From positions 741,001 to 805,000 of the forward strand of contig NC_135007.1 in NCBI RefSeq assembly GCF_051020985.1: DNA of 64,000 bases. The letters run 5' to 3'. The DNA comes from Nomia melanderi (lineage: Eukaryota > Arthropoda > Insecta > Hymenoptera > Halictidae). Below are positions 1 to 11,622 of the stretch, one piece after another; position 1 is the stretch's first letter, and each line of letters starts with the position of its first letter. The translations under genes were made by a program, and so were the position numbers. Under the pieces are notes generated by a model. That model saw nothing but the letters and a program-made list of their open reading frames with translations, had not been told where the DNA came from and did no database searches.

Positions 1-260
1 TACGGGCGTCAATTACTTATTTGTATCTTATTTCGTTATATTCTGTTTCATTTGCGATCTTCGTTTGCGCGAATCAGCCAATAACAAAAACCATCGAACC
101 GAAGCATCAACGTTCATCGTGAGTGGTCGCGTCCTCTTGCCGCAATTTGCCTCTTCAATTCGTAGGACATGTGAACAAACATCGTCTATGAGTAGTACTT
201 TCTCTGTATGAAGAAGTCCATCGCTAATGTTTATTGTGTAGATAGAGTGAAATATGTATA

Positions 261-759
261 CAGGGTGTTCCAGAATAAGTGAGAAATATTTTGAGGTTAG
301 ATTCCACACATTAAAACAATAAAAAAGATTCGGATACACGTATACCCTATTTGACCTTGTTTCCGAGATATAGCGAATTACAATTTTGGCAAACTGTATT
401 TACGTTCTTGATATAAACGAAAATAGTTGATCTAATTCGATCGAACAATTTAGAAATAAAGCTCAATATCTCATAGAATTATGCTATGTAACCACTATCG
501 CGTATGATTAGTAAGTTTGGAGGATTATTTAAAACACATACTGTATAGGACTCTTATAACGCCGAAAGATTGAGATAATCGGTTGTTTGGCGTCTGTAAG
601 CTTGTGTGCAGGCACACAGTCACTTTGAACACCTTTTACGAAGGTAAGTAGGTACGGTTTGTCAAGTAATTAGAGCGTATGTTTATCTGAACCTTTTTTA
701 TTGTTTTGGTCTGCTGAAGTCACCCCAAAAATATTTTCTACTTATTCTGGGACACCCTG
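261..759. mobile_element. TA-flanked non-autonomous DNA transposon (Tc1/mariner-like ends)
   Basis: The two ends are inverted copies of each other: left CAGGGTGTTCCAGAATAAGT, right (reverse complement) CAGGGTGTCCCAGAATAAGT. Similarity continues inward for about 40 bp, and a TA dinucleotide flanks each end (259-260 and 760-761). The 499-bp interior has no open frame resembling a transposase, so this is a miniature, non-autonomous element. The CAGGGTG end and TA target suggest the Tc1/mariner superfamily, but no coding sequence confirms the family. Confidence 0.7.
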
Positions 760-984
760 TATATGTATAGTATATAGTCTTATAAATTAGTGTTCAAGTA
801 TTCATTAATATAATACTTATAAATTATGTTTAGCACTAGATTTGAAGAACTCACCAATGTGACGGATATAATTTCATAAACACTGGTTGGAAAAGTTTAG
901 ATACATCGATTTTGATTGACATAATTGTACGAACACGCGTCCTAAATCTCTCTTTTGGTCGTTATTTACAATACTAATTTATCA

Positions 985-1745
985 CGGACTTGGATGACCT
1001 TGAAATATGTTGTCAAGGTTATCATTTCGAACAATTTCCCTGTACATGTTTCCACCGCTTGGCCATAGTTTTCCAGATGTTTGCAAAAGTAGGTCCGGAA
1101 ATAGTAAGTTTTCGAACGTATTTACAAAAACAGCAACCCTCGTGTGACCTTGAACTTGACATACATATTATTAAGGTCACTGTTCTGTACATCCAGGACT
1201 TTAAACTTGTTGGCAGTGAGTATTGGTTTAAAAGTTATGAAGCATTAAAGTTTCGCATTGCACTAGAAATGTTCGTCTTCATTTTCATTTATTCAAAGTT
1301 TGTTCTTTATAATGTGTGTACTCGAACTTCATTTAAATAATCGAAATTGATATTTGTGGAGCTGGTTTCTCTGGAGGTAGGGACGGAACCAACATCCTCA
1401 CCCCGGAAAAATTAGACCCGCTAATACCAATCTCTATTATTTAAATGAAGTTCGAGTACACATATTACAAGGAACACAACTTGAATAAATGAAAATGAAG
1501 ACGAAATTTTTTAGCGCGATACGAAACTATAATGCTACATAACCTTTGAACCAATACTCACTGCTAAAAAGTTTATAGTTCTAGGTGTATAGAACATGAT
1601 CTTAACAATATATGTCAAGATGAAAGTCATACGACTTACTATTTTTGTAAACAAGTACGAAAACCCCCTATTCCTGGACCTATTGTTGCGAAAATTTGGA
1701 AATAGTTCTCCACAACATATTTAAAAGTCATCTACATCGGTGAGG
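985..1745. mobile_element. Foldback (long palindromic) element, copy 1
   Basis: Two arms of roughly 300-350 bp (about 988-1339 and 1437-1740) are imperfect reverse complements around a loop of about 97 bp. The match is clearest next to the loop, where ATTTAAATGAAGTTCGAGTA on one side mirrors the other. The open frame at 990-1340 is one arm of the palindrome and I do not consider it a gene. The loop resembles the centre of the element at 25535-27000, and the outer arms share a TTGTCAAGG-type motif with it, so the two belong to one family. Confidence 0.7.
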
Positions 1746-3411
1746 AATCAGTGGTGTAAATGAGTACCCCTATCTTTCTAGGAGTAATATTATAAAGTGT
1801 ACGGTAGATGCCCGTAAATCTAGTATTAACAGGTTATACCAGTTAATTCCAGAAAATGTTATGACTTTCAGAATTATTCTCGCTTCTATTAGAATAAGAA
1901 AATATCCAGAATCTATCATGTTGAAAACGTTCTGCGCGAGAGATTCTTCTTCCTTAACTCTTACATAAGTTTATAATAATCGTTATATTTGATGTCGCAA
2001 GTTGATCGCGTCCTTTAGACGTTCTCGTATTATTACGTTTTAAGTAAAAACTCTATTCTCACTTTGGTTTTGTGCAATTCATTTTTAAACAAGTAATCTT
2101 GTTGCAATTGAAACAAAGAGATTAGCTATCCTTCTGGATAACTCAGCTTTCCTTCTTGATATTTTTCGGCAGTCTCTCTATCTCTTGTTTTTAGGGAAAT
2201 ATTGTGGAAAACTCCTCCTAAGATTTTTTCTCTGCATCGAGAGCAACCGACCCAGTTTTGATAGGTCAACAAGCATCGAAAATGCAGCTTGCTAGTGTAA
2301 TCTTTGCTTGGTAATAATTTGAAACAATTTACTTTCTTGTCAGATACGTCTAACTTTCTCACGGAGAATTAATCTGTTTGATCAATGGTCGCAAAGTCGT
2401 TTTATCTTCAACAGTATTATAACTATTGACACTTTTAAACAAACTAATTTAAAGTAACATTACATTGAAATTGTTCTACAATCCAGCATAGAAAAGTAGA
2501 ACACACAAATTAGAATTAACCTGCTTCTATTGTATTTCTAATTTCATTAGATTGCATCAAATGTTGTAAAAAAGATTCTATACATGGGGTATTTGCTCGC
2601 AGGTGGAAAACAGGTTTAGGAGTGAGTCCTCGTAACAATATAAAACAATCATCAAGAGTTGAAAAATCGTTTATATAATATTTACATTTCATCGTATTCT
2701 CCGATACCAATATTTTATTAATCAAAATCAGAAGCATTAACGTATAACATACATATCTATATAAATAAATACACATTTTTGTCAACAAGGAACAAATCTA
2801 TTTATTACGACAATATAGAATTTTAGAGTCCACCAACAAATACAATCTTGAAAAACATTTTGAAATATACCTGAGAAACTACTTTCCACTGTAGTTACTA
2901 AAAATCTTATCTTACCAAAAACTGTCAAAATACTTTTAAAAGTAATAATAATCCAAAGCGTCGTTAACACGTTACATACCGATTGTGAATTATGATGAGT
3001 ATATCGCACCTAAGATTAATCGATTCAAACTTAAAACCTTCAGTCATACTTGAAGTTTCAACTATCCCTTAGAAATAAGTGTAATAAAAAAGGGAAAGAC
3101 ATTTTTCTCTTCTATATTATTAGTCATTATTAACAACACTTCTTAATCAAAATTAATAATCAAAATAAATAATCCTCTTAATAATCAGAAACAAATTCTT
3201 ACAAGAATTAGCATTAATACATGTACAATGTTAAATATTAAAATTTTATTTTAATAATATTTTATACTTATTAAAAATTGAAATCGATTTCCTGAATCTT
3301 AAATGTTTAACATTTTATTTCTTTTAAGATTTAGGAAGCTGGTCTAACGGCTACCGGTCGATAAACGTTGGTAGTGTAAAGCTTATTAATCGGCTACCGG
3401 TAACTAATGTG
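1746..3411. other. AT-rich unassigned DNA
   Basis: No coding, RNA or structured repeat signal was found. Short open frames on the minus strand here (for example 2126-2362 and 2516-2788) have no recognisable domain and are typical chance frames. The motif CGGCTACCGGT appears twice, at about 3350-3360 and 3391-3402. Confidence 0.4.
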
Positions 3412-3785
3412 TTAACACTAGAACAACCGAGCATTTAGTATGATTAATCCTTTCCGGTTTAAGTCCAGGTATGACCTGGTAAAGGCACTTTTACCGTTGA
3501 AGACGAGAGCTGAGTATCAAACAGCTCTTCTGTCGGGTACTCTATCGTAACTGTTAAATAAATAAGTAACTATAAGCCATAAATATATTAAACATATTTA
3601 TATATAAATAAATATATAAATAAACATAAATTATATATATTTTAATTTGTTACCTATTGAACGCTACGACTAATTGGGTAACCTCTTGGAATGCTTCGAT
3701 CGGAAAGGGTTAATATGTAATTTTTATAAAAATTGTGACAGATTCTTGTTGATTTTTCACATATTTTTATTTTTGCAACTAGTGT
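3412..3785. mobile_element. Possible TTAACACTAG-family miniature element, interrupted
   Basis: The left end TTAACACTAGAACAACCGAG matches the ends of the elements at 40248, 46747 and 57710. A different TTAA element (3444-3713) appears to be inserted 30 bp inside it. The only candidate right end is a degenerate CTAGTGTGAAAA near 3775-3786, so the outer limit is uncertain. Confidence 0.35.
3444..3713. mobile_element. TTAA-flanked miniature transposon
   Basis: Inverted ends TTAATCCTTTCCGG (left) and TTAACCCTTTCCGATCG (reverse complement of right) bound a 270-bp non-coding interior. The TTAA at each end fits the target preference of the piggyBac superfamily. It seems to have landed inside the TTAACACTAG element that starts at 3412. 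Confidence 0.55.
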
Positions 3786-3868
3786 GAAAACGTATGTTCA
3801 TTGCTAATGCTCCAGCCAAATGCTCTGTTTATGTGGCGAACAGTTTTTTTTATAGTAACTATCCCATA

Positions 3869-4145
3869 TTAATCCTTTGGCTGTCAGCTGGCTGATCTAA
3901 CGTTTACATTCAGATTATCTTTCCTCTTATAAATATAAAATTTCATATTATTTATTACTAAATATTTTATTACAGTACAATCATATTCCATACTTTCTAA
4001 GTTTGATAAGAACAAATACTAAAATTTCCCTTTAGAAAATCGACATTTTCTTCTTTATAAAGCAATTTATGGGAGGTGAATATCAAATACGTCCTAGCAG
4101 TCTTCACATACACCGCGTGGATGGACTTGGCAGTAAAAGAGTTAA
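3869..4145. mobile_element. Possible TTAA-flanked miniature transposon
   Basis: Left end TTAATCCTTTGGCTGTCA and right end (reverse complement) TTAACTCTTTTACTGCCA share the TTAA and a scattered match over about 18 bp. The length of 277 bp fits the other TTAA elements in this window. The match is weak enough to be chance. Confidence 0.35.
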
Positions 4146-4531
4146 ACTCATGCAATAAACTTTCCACTTTGACAGCCTCAAGGAAACAATACTATAATAT
4201 TGATTAATATTGATTAATAATAATACAGTATTATTTTATATAAACATAGTCATACAGTAATTTATTTCAGTATAAGCGACAAAATTTAACTGTCCAATGC
4301 GGAGAGCTGCTACTTATTAATATAATTTTCGCATTCATTATGAGTTGTTGTGTTTATGTAAACTGTGATTTTTAATAATATAAAAACTAAAAAATTGTTT
4401 TTTGTTAATGAATATTATTGTTTATAGAATGTGCACTTACTTAGATTATTACTAGTTTTATACTGTTTCCACATAACACAAAATATGCATTTTACTTTGC
4501 ATTTTTAGCATGTATCGAAGAAAATTCGATA

Positions 4532-5371
4532 CAGTGGGGCCCCGAGTTACGTCCTCCCAATTTACGTCGTTTCGCAGTTACGTCGTCCCTGCGTAACGCG
4601 GTGATCAATTGTTTTTAATCAATATTTCTCATTCTACTTGTTTAATTTTAACTAAATCAGTCTGAAGCTTACTTGAGTAAAGAATTCGTCGTACTATAGA
4701 TTAATTTTATAACGTTTTTATGGGTAAATAATTTCAGATTGTATAGTTTGTACACAGTTGAAGAACTTATCAGAAATATATTTACCATAAACATCAGTAC
4801 ACAAGTGCAATTAATCGAGAATTAAGATTATTATTTACGAATCTGTAACGACACCATAGCGTCAAATGTCCTCATCCTTAAATTATATTGTTAAGAGAAG
4901 GAAATACTAATGGAATGCAAGGTTTTGAGATTAACTGAAAAATAAATTTGCAGAAAACAACTTTGAAGACGTTTCTTAAAGATAAAATACGTATTTTATT
5001 TGCGATAATTCATTAACATCGTGGTTTATTCGATTCTTCGTAAACGTTCGTTAAATGTAATCTCTTCTATCTTTTGTATATGTTACAGTAAATTTGACTA
5101 ATCCGGCAGTTATACATAACCCCCTGGAAATTATGTATAATCACCAATAACATTGAAGAATGATTATGTCTAACCCCCGTTTTATTATATTGCCCGGAAC
5201 ATATACATTTAAAAGGAAATGTATCTCCTAATCTGATAGATACTTGTACAACTATGAATGTTCGCATACATGCATATTCGTTTACCCTCTATACCCTGAT
5301 TTATGGTCTTTTCGACTCATGTTACCCATTCCGGAACCAATTAGGACGTATAGTAAGTTGGGAGCTCCATT
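4532..5371. mobile_element. Pogo/Tigger-like non-autonomous element, copy 1
   Basis: The left end is CAGTGGGGCCCCGAGTTACG after TA (4530-4531). The right end, read as reverse complement, begins near 5371 with ATGGAGCTCCCAACTTAC and continues into ACGTCCTAATTGG. The same elements of sequence occur in order in 62656-63412, including the segment around AACGTTCGTTAAAT and the shared CCGGAACCAATTAGGACGTA near the right end. Ends of this style (CAGTG..., then a TTACG/TTTAACG motif and GGTTCCGGAA) recall pogo/Tigger elements. No transposase frame is present, and the open frame at 5254-5523 is explained by the repeat. Confidence 0.6.
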
Positions 5372-5461
5372 ATATATTTACGTTTTATACAGATCATCTT
5401 CGTTTCCTAACTGAAGGTCCCGCTGGACAGTCATTTGGGTTAGGTCTGGATTATTATTTAT

Positions 5462-5641
5462 GTAACACTTTCGTCTCGAATGATACACATAGGTACCGCG
5501 AACATTTGAAATTGGAAAGCTAGAAAACGCCTACATTAAGGAAAATTGTACCATACTGGGATCTTGGCTTATGGCTGACATCTTAAGCGCTAATCAATTA
5601 TCAGTGCGTACATGTGTTTTTATTTATTAGTGCGCAGCCGT
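5462..5641 (+). repeat. Dispersed repeat, partner of 10742-10932
   Basis: About 180 bp here matches the reverse complement of 10742-10932. Shared blocks include a TTCGTCTCGAATG-like stretch, GAACATTTGAAAT, CTTGGCTTATGGCTGACATC and the terminal GCGCAGCCGTAAG. The pair is inverted and lies about 5 kb apart. I cannot assign it to a known element class. Confidence 0.65.
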
Positions 5642-5700
5642 AAGTTCTTTTTCTCGAAATTCGTATTAAAAAGAAATCCATGTTCAGGGGCTAAAGAGTT

Positions 5701-5818
5701 AATATTATAACACATTATTAATATTTTATTATTATTAATTATTATCAGTATTATTAATATTATTAATATTATTATCATCGTTATTATTACTATTACTATT
5801 AATATTTCATTTATTAAA
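5701..5818. repeat. ATT/TTA-rich low-complexity tract
   Basis: A run built almost wholly of ATT, ATTA and ATTATT units. The hydrophobic Ile-rich minus-strand frame across it (5620-5823) is a product of this composition and not a gene. Confidence 0.85.
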
Positions 5819-6970
5819 AACAAAGGTAATTCGTGTAATACGCAAGTACTTATGTATATGGCAAAATAATAAGATGTATATAGACTACAGATTTAAATGA
5901 AACAGTTAATGCAGTACGTAATTTTTAGCGACAACTGGGCAGCGAGTTTGCACGCACTGCTTCGTCCGTGTAAACAAAACACTTGCTCCTCACTGTTGGA
6001 ATTATATTATTTTAGGTTCGGTGTAGAAGAACAATTTGTAATTAATTGCTGCAGTAGTAACTTGCAGCAAGAAGTTGGTCTACACGTGGCCTAAAAGTTA
6101 TTAATTTAGCAACCCATTTGTTCTCTGATATGCTTGTAAATATTTTTATAATTTTTTTCTATTATATTATATTATAAAACAGGTATACGTATAATAGGGC
6201 ATACTTTAAATCCCGCGAAACATCAAAATTGTTGAAGGACACGTAGAGCAATAGCACAACGATACAAATAATATTTTTTAAAACAAAAGTTACTTTTTTT
6301 ATTATTGTAAGTCGCTTGATATTTTCGAAACTACATTTTGTTACAATAGATTTGTATTACAAATGTCTTGTGGAACGTTTTGTCGTTTCATGAGTGTCTC
6401 GAAAGGAATACTCCTTAATATCTTCAAGCACAAACGTCTATATATCTCGAATCGAAAATACATGAGTTAAGCCACTTCTATAATCACTGACACAGACATC
6501 GTATCTATAACATCTGATTGTTCATTTGAACCGGACACAAATGATTTGAAACATTAATATTATTAAATACTGCTATTATATTGCAGGTATATACCACAAT
6601 ACTATATAGTGGTATGCAAAAATTAGTAGCATTGACAATTAGTTAAGTCACAACTTTTTGATCGAAATTGTAATTGATTTTACAATTGTTTCAACTGTTA
6701 ATTGTTAATTGCATTTTGGTAATTACTAATAGTTATTAGAAATAAACATAAACGTTTGATAAATTACATATAATTATTTACTTATTTATTTATGTATTTA
6801 TATACTTATATATATATGACAATTAACTGTTATGATAGGTGTTTAAAATTTCTGGGTATAAGCAGTGTCCATTAGGAACGATTTTCTAACGTTTCACTAG
6901 CATTGCAGCTGACATCATCACGGGCTCGGGGACTCACTGATGCTGGTTAGCCAGAATCAGTGCTTCCTAT
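5819..6970. other. AT-rich unassigned DNA
   Basis: Nothing coding was recognised. There is one small palindrome, ATACCAC...GTGGTAT, near 6582-6606, and a stretch of TATT/TATA repeats around 6775-6815. Confidence 0.4.
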
Positions 6971-7221
6971 TTAACGTATTAACTGTGGAGTTTAGATTCA
7001 AAAATTTCTCGTTTTGCGTGCAAAAAAATAAAAAATCGTAATGTGTACTCGTCTAATGCATGACGAATGCACCTAGAGTGTATTTTAATAAAAAACCAAA
7101 GCAAACCAAAGAAGAATTACATGTTTATTGGAAGAAATAAAGAATTCATCGTTGAAAGAATTAGTATCGTTTCAAGCTTTAAGATTGCGTATATACTTGT
7201 CAAACGCAGTTGACTGGTTAA
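6971..7221 (+). mobile_element. TTAA miniature element, family TTAACC-GTTAACTG, copy A
   Basis: The element starts TTAACGTATTAACTGTGG and ends GCAGTTGACTGGTTAA. Its 251-bp interior matches the copies at 19309, 43917 and 46283 throughout, for example AAACCAAAGCAAA, then GAAGAATTACATGTTTAT, then GTTTCAAGCTTTAAGAT. TTAA on both sides is the piggyBac-type target duplication. No protein is encoded. Confidence 0.8.
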
Positions 7222-8107
7222 ACGTATACCTTGCTCGGCGTTACGGATAAATGATCACGAATCAGGTGATCAGAATCAGTGAGTCCTGAAGCCTGAAACA
7301 AATTAACTGTTAGTACATTAACTGTAAGTTTTAAAAATCAAAATTGTCATTTAAAATTAAATTTTTGTAGCCTAACTGAAATTAACGATTGAAATCAGTT
7401 GCAATAGATATTAATTGATACTGAACATTACTATTAAATATCACGTAAGGTAAACATGTTCATTATTCATGAATACAACATATCTCTATTACCGATTAGT
7501 TGTTTCTTTCATACGATTAAAGACTATAGCTACGTAACCCTTTCTCATACATGTATGTAAACTATTTTAGTTTTAAGTTCACTTGCTACGGGTCCTTATA
7601 TTCAGCGACGCATATAATTAATATAAAAGTTTCAAATTATATTGCTTAATAAAAGGTAAACTGATTTTATTATGAGTAAGGTTGAAGATTAAATATATCT
7701 ATATCAAAAGTTTACAAAACTGTAAAAATACAACAGAAAGATGCAAATACCACTTGAATAAAACTAGTACAGTGTGTTTTGTTTATCTAGCGTTGCAGTC
7801 TGCAATAATAATTTTCCTTAAAGTCTGATTGAACTAAGAGAAAGTAAAAACAACGTACGAATAATTAACATCCGACAAAATTATTTGTATGTTTCAGTAA
7901 ACAACGCTTATTGCGTTCGTCTGATAGCCAGAGAAAGCCGGTTTGCTTTTTTAGTATAATTATTACAGTAACAACTACTTAACAATACTTAACACTTTAA
8001 CCATTATATTGGCACTTATCAAATTACTCATAGAATCAAAACAATTTTCTTAACGAAACAGAAACTGAAGAGTCAAGATTCCTCATAGTCGTCCTCAGGT
8101 CGCTCTC
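7222..8107. other. AT-rich unassigned DNA
   Basis: No gene, RNA or repeat structure was recognised. A short segment at about 7237-7290 carries two TGATCA-like half palindromes (ATGATCACGAATCAGGTGATC), with no clear function. Confidence 0.4.
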
Positions 8108-8354
8108 TTAACCCCTTGACCTACAATATTGAGTCAATCTCGCGATGAAGATTTTATATTGCATTTGGCAAATATAAGTGTTATTTATTTTTTACCAATA
8201 TAAATTAAATATTACTTTTCTACTACCAATCGTCAACCTTTTGAGTAAACGTGACCATAGAATAATCGTAATTTTTGTTTTACTAATAAATTATTAACGA
8301 TAAAGTAGTTACGTCGATCACAGTTAAGAAATAAATCATAGGACATGACCTTAA
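8108..8354 (+). mobile_element. TTAA miniature element, family TTAACCCCTTGTC, copy 1
   Basis: Ends are TTAACCCCTTGACCTAC and (reverse complement) TTAAGGTCATGTCCTATG. The 247-bp body aligns with 17533-17780, most clearly at AATATTACTTTTCTA and TAATAAATTATTAACGATAA. It is non-coding. Confidence 0.7.
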
Positions 8355-8382
8355 ACATTCATTATTTCACCAATTTGAAATA

Positions 8383-8599
8383 TTAACCCTTTGCACTCCA
8401 TAGACGTTTCTCAGTAGCCACTCGATTTGATACAGCAAGATTATAAAGTATAATATTTAATGTTCAGTTTCGTACGATGCATTAATATGTGAAATATTAA
8501 AATAAAACAACCTCTTTCATTAATTTATACACGATTTATCGTTAAGTTAGCTTCAAGAAACATTAATTATATATCATCAGGATGTATTCAAAGGGTTAA
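8383..8599 (+). mobile_element. TTAA miniature element, family TTAACCCTTTGCACTC, copy 1
   Basis: Left end TTAACCCTTTGCACTC and right end TTCAAAGGGTTAA define a 217-bp non-coding element flanked by TTAA. The interior shares the segments TATAATATTTAATGTT and TGAAATATTAAAATAAAA (in inverted order) with 40819-41085. Confidence 0.7.
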
Positions 8600-8929
8600 T
8601 AAAATAAATTCTTGTAAATTTGATTTTAACCTTCTTGCATTTTATAAATCCAATAGAATTCTGTTTGTTCGATATGTTCCCGAGAAAATTCATGCCTGAA
8701 TTCAAGCAACATAGCGGTCAAAGCGTGAAACGTTAATCTATACCACAAATCTAATGATTTTGCCTCGCTGCAGGAGTTATCTGATATCCAAATCCTTCAC
8801 AATTATTTCGCAAGAATTTTATATAACAGTTCGAAATAATTGCTTGCAGAAGAGTTTCAGTGGTTGATCACAAAATTCCATATTTTTCACTTAACTTCGG
8901 CAAAAGGTGTTAGCTATTGCAATAGAATT

Positions 8930-9360
8930 TCAACATTATTACGGTTTGCGCTTTCGAATGTGGTGCGCGATTCACTTTCTAACCCCTACCTGGTAGCCAG
9001 CTTCTCTCCCACTCGGTGAGTCATTGTCAGATCGGTATCACGGCACGGCCGGCAACTCGAGCTTGAAACGCGTTGCGTTTGTTAGTAACGCGTGTGCGCT
9101 CCTACCGTTTGCGTTCTTCTTTTGTACTGGATTTCTTTTTGCCGCGATAGCGTCGCGTTTTTAATCGTTCAGTCGATACCTTTGGAATCAGTGTAGTGCA
9201 ATAAAAATATGTTCAGATAATCGAGTTGCTCTGATGACTTAATCAATAAGTGACTTATCGTTTAGTGCCGAGAAATCAGTGAAAAAGTTAGAAAAACTTG
9301 GTTGTGAAGTTTATGTTTAATGAGAGAAACTCGAGGAATTGCTTGAAACGGTTTGACACT
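8930..9360 (+). promoter_or_regulatory. CpG-rich patch, possible promoter and 5' leader
   Basis: Base composition changes abruptly here to a GC- and CpG-richer stretch (for example CACGGCACGGCCGGC near 9040 and GATAGCGTCGCG near 9147). It is followed by several TCAGT initiator-like motifs (9169, 9188, 9276) and an A-rich segment typical of insect 5' leaders. No TATA box or start codon followed by a credible reading frame is seen, so the direction and the gene served are inference. A methylation-free CpG patch with no promoter role is an alternative. Confidence 0.3.
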
Positions 9361-10741
9361 GGTATTATGTTTTAATAATCCTTTGCACTCAACTGTCCCT
9401 TCTATGGGGACATCGTATAGGTAATAAAATAATACGAGAAGATTAATTTATTATAATAATCATAACAAAATAATAGATTGATGTTTTATTCCAAGTATCA
9501 GTTAAACAGAATAATTATATTATGATTTTCAATGATACACTATTTTATTCGAAATGAAATATTACTCTACTATATTCTCAATATAGTGTGCGAAAAATTC
9601 TATAAACGCTGATGGTTAATTTCAGTTATTGTCTAAAAACGAACAATTTTGTCAACTTAAATACAACTGTTTTTAATCTTTATACCACCTAATGATTTTT
9701 CGGATTTATATATTGTATACTGCCCTTGAAATAATCCAGTTTCGAAGTAAGTAAACTTTCAGGCTCTGTGTAGTAAACAAAATGTACTTACACGTGTGCA
9801 TATATATATATATATATATATGTAGCCTCCAGGAAAAAAGAAATTCTGGCTAAACAGCAGCGTTCGATTATAATTTAACGTAACAACGTAAAGGTTGGAA
9901 CAGTTTTTGTTGCCTACTTATTTTATCTGTAGGCGAATGTCTGTTATCGTTTGCTCTTCGAAATTTGCATTTGAGGGAGATTAAACGTACCACATGGCAA
10001 GCTTTAAAAATTGTTATTCTTTTAGACCCTTTTTCTAAAACAATGAACACAAAAACAAGAACAAACGCAAAGTAAAAACAAACATTATCGTAGTTATGAA
10101 TCTGTATTAATAATTTAATTATACATTTGGTTTTAACAATGAAATCTCGTATATGACAATATTGACAATGTAATACAATTGTTAGACAGTTATTCTACAA
10201 TGATTAGGCTTATGCAAATAATCATCATCTAACCGAAAATTAGGAATTAATGATGCTCTGCATCAAAGTTATAGTTTCCAGACAGAAAATTTTTCTCTGT
10301 TTTTTTGTTTCTTTTACTGTGTAATAGAAACTTTTACTGTAAATAGAAAATTCACCATGTTTAAAGTTATTTCCAACATATCCATATGAAATTTGAAATA
10401 AATCTGTTTTTAAATAATCATAGACATTGTTTCTTAAAACTTGGTTTTGTTAAAAATGCATTTAACATTTAAGAGAGAAACATTAAGTTTACCTCTTTCC
10501 ATAAAGTTATTGCTTCTGCTATTTCAATGGAAATACTTGAAACTTAAAATGATTCCTTTAATTAACATATATTATTTATACAGAGTGATTCATAAATACA
10601 TGCCAATACATCAGAGGGTAAATCTACACACCAAAACAAGTAGAAAACGTCATACGAACATATGTCCGATATACCTTAATTTCCTTACCATAATACATAA
10701 TATGAACATGTATTTTTTAAAATATCAATTTTGTGAAAAAA
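9361..10741. other. AT-rich unassigned DNA
   Basis: Apart from the TA microsatellite at 9801-9820 nothing was recognised. The segment at about 9379-9620 begins with CCTTTGCACTCAAC and ends with GGTTAAT, so it may be an eroded relative of the TTAACCCTTTGCACTC elements. A motif TACAGAGTGATTC near 10580 resembles a mariner-type end without a partner. Confidence 0.35.
9801..9820. repeat. (TA)10 microsatellite
   Basis: Ten perfect TA units, preceded by CACGTGTGCA. Confidence 0.95.
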
Positions 10742-10932
10742 ATCTTACGGCTGCGCGTTAATCAACCAAAACACATGTACATACTGATAGCTGATTAGCG
10801 TCTAAGATGTCAGCCATAAGCAAAGCCATCACCGTGTGGTACAATTTTTCTTTATCTACGCATTTTCTAGCTTCCCGGTAATTTCAAATGTTCCTGGCAC
10901 CTATGTGTACCACTCGAAACGAAAGGCTTAAT
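10742..10932 (-). repeat. Dispersed repeat, inverted partner of 5462-5641
   Basis: Read on the minus strand this matches 5462-5641 over about 180 bp with scattered substitutions and small indels. The match runs from CTTACGGCTGCGCG at its left edge through GATGTCAGCCATAAGC to CACTCGAAACGAAAGG at its right edge. Confidence 0.65.
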
Positions 10933-11375
10933 ACGTCTTAACCGTATTTAACGTTTATAAATAACATTCATCGATAGTGATCTTCTGATCTGAATCCATT
11001 AGACGTTTACCTTTGAGCTCATTCGAAAACTATTCGGTATGCAACGTAAGTGTATAAGGCGCACGATTTGCGAGAAAGGATAGAAAATGAGACAATTGAG
11101 ACTATTCGAAGGATACCTGGTATCTTCGAGCGAGAGCAGAATTGAATACTATGACGCACATTGTGTCGAAAGGCCTGTATTCTCTTATGGAATGTCTTAA
11201 ATTGTGTATCTTCGGAATAAAATTCTATAACGTGAAAAATATAAGTGATACAAACAAATATTTCAGATAAAAGTTGTAAGGTACAGAGCAAAGAACATCG
11301 TGGTTGCATCTGTTTGACATGGCAGTAACCTTGAAATTATCTCTAAAGGTCACTACTGATATTTTGCGGAAAAAC
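10933..11375. other. AT-rich unassigned DNA
   Basis: No gene or repeat was recognised. The minus-strand frame at 11019-11309 has no domain I can name. Confidence 0.35.
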
Positions 11376-11377
11376 TA

Positions 11378-11579
11378 CAGTGGATCACAAAATTATTCGC
11401 TCAGTCGATAGTGTGGTAAAGATAAATGAAGTAACCATACAACGAAGAACTTTTTCAGATTTCTTTTAATGGATATACATTATTTACAGTTCAGTGTAAC
11501 AAAATGGTATAAAAAAGTATAAAGTTTTGATTTATAATTGCAAAAAAACGAATTGTGACAAATATCTACACTTTTTCAC
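11378..11579 (+). repeat. Tc1 left terminal inverted repeat
   Basis: The 202 bp match the reverse complement of 12823-13025 with about four differences, including a 1-nt indel at an A run and A/G at position 7. The inner edge is CTACACTTTTTCAC. Confidence 0.9.
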
Positions 11580-11622
11580 TTAATTCATAATAATTACTGT
11601 TTTAATTATTATCTTAATAAAA

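Noticed and set aside
990..1340. Open frame of 116 codons
   Set aside because: It is one arm of the foldback at 985-1745 and has no domain.
5254..5523. Plus-strand open frame of 89 codons sharing a PFRNQLGR stretch with a frame at 63225-63443
   Set aside because: The shared residues come from the shared nucleotide repeat (right ends of the two pogo-like elements), not from a conserved protein.
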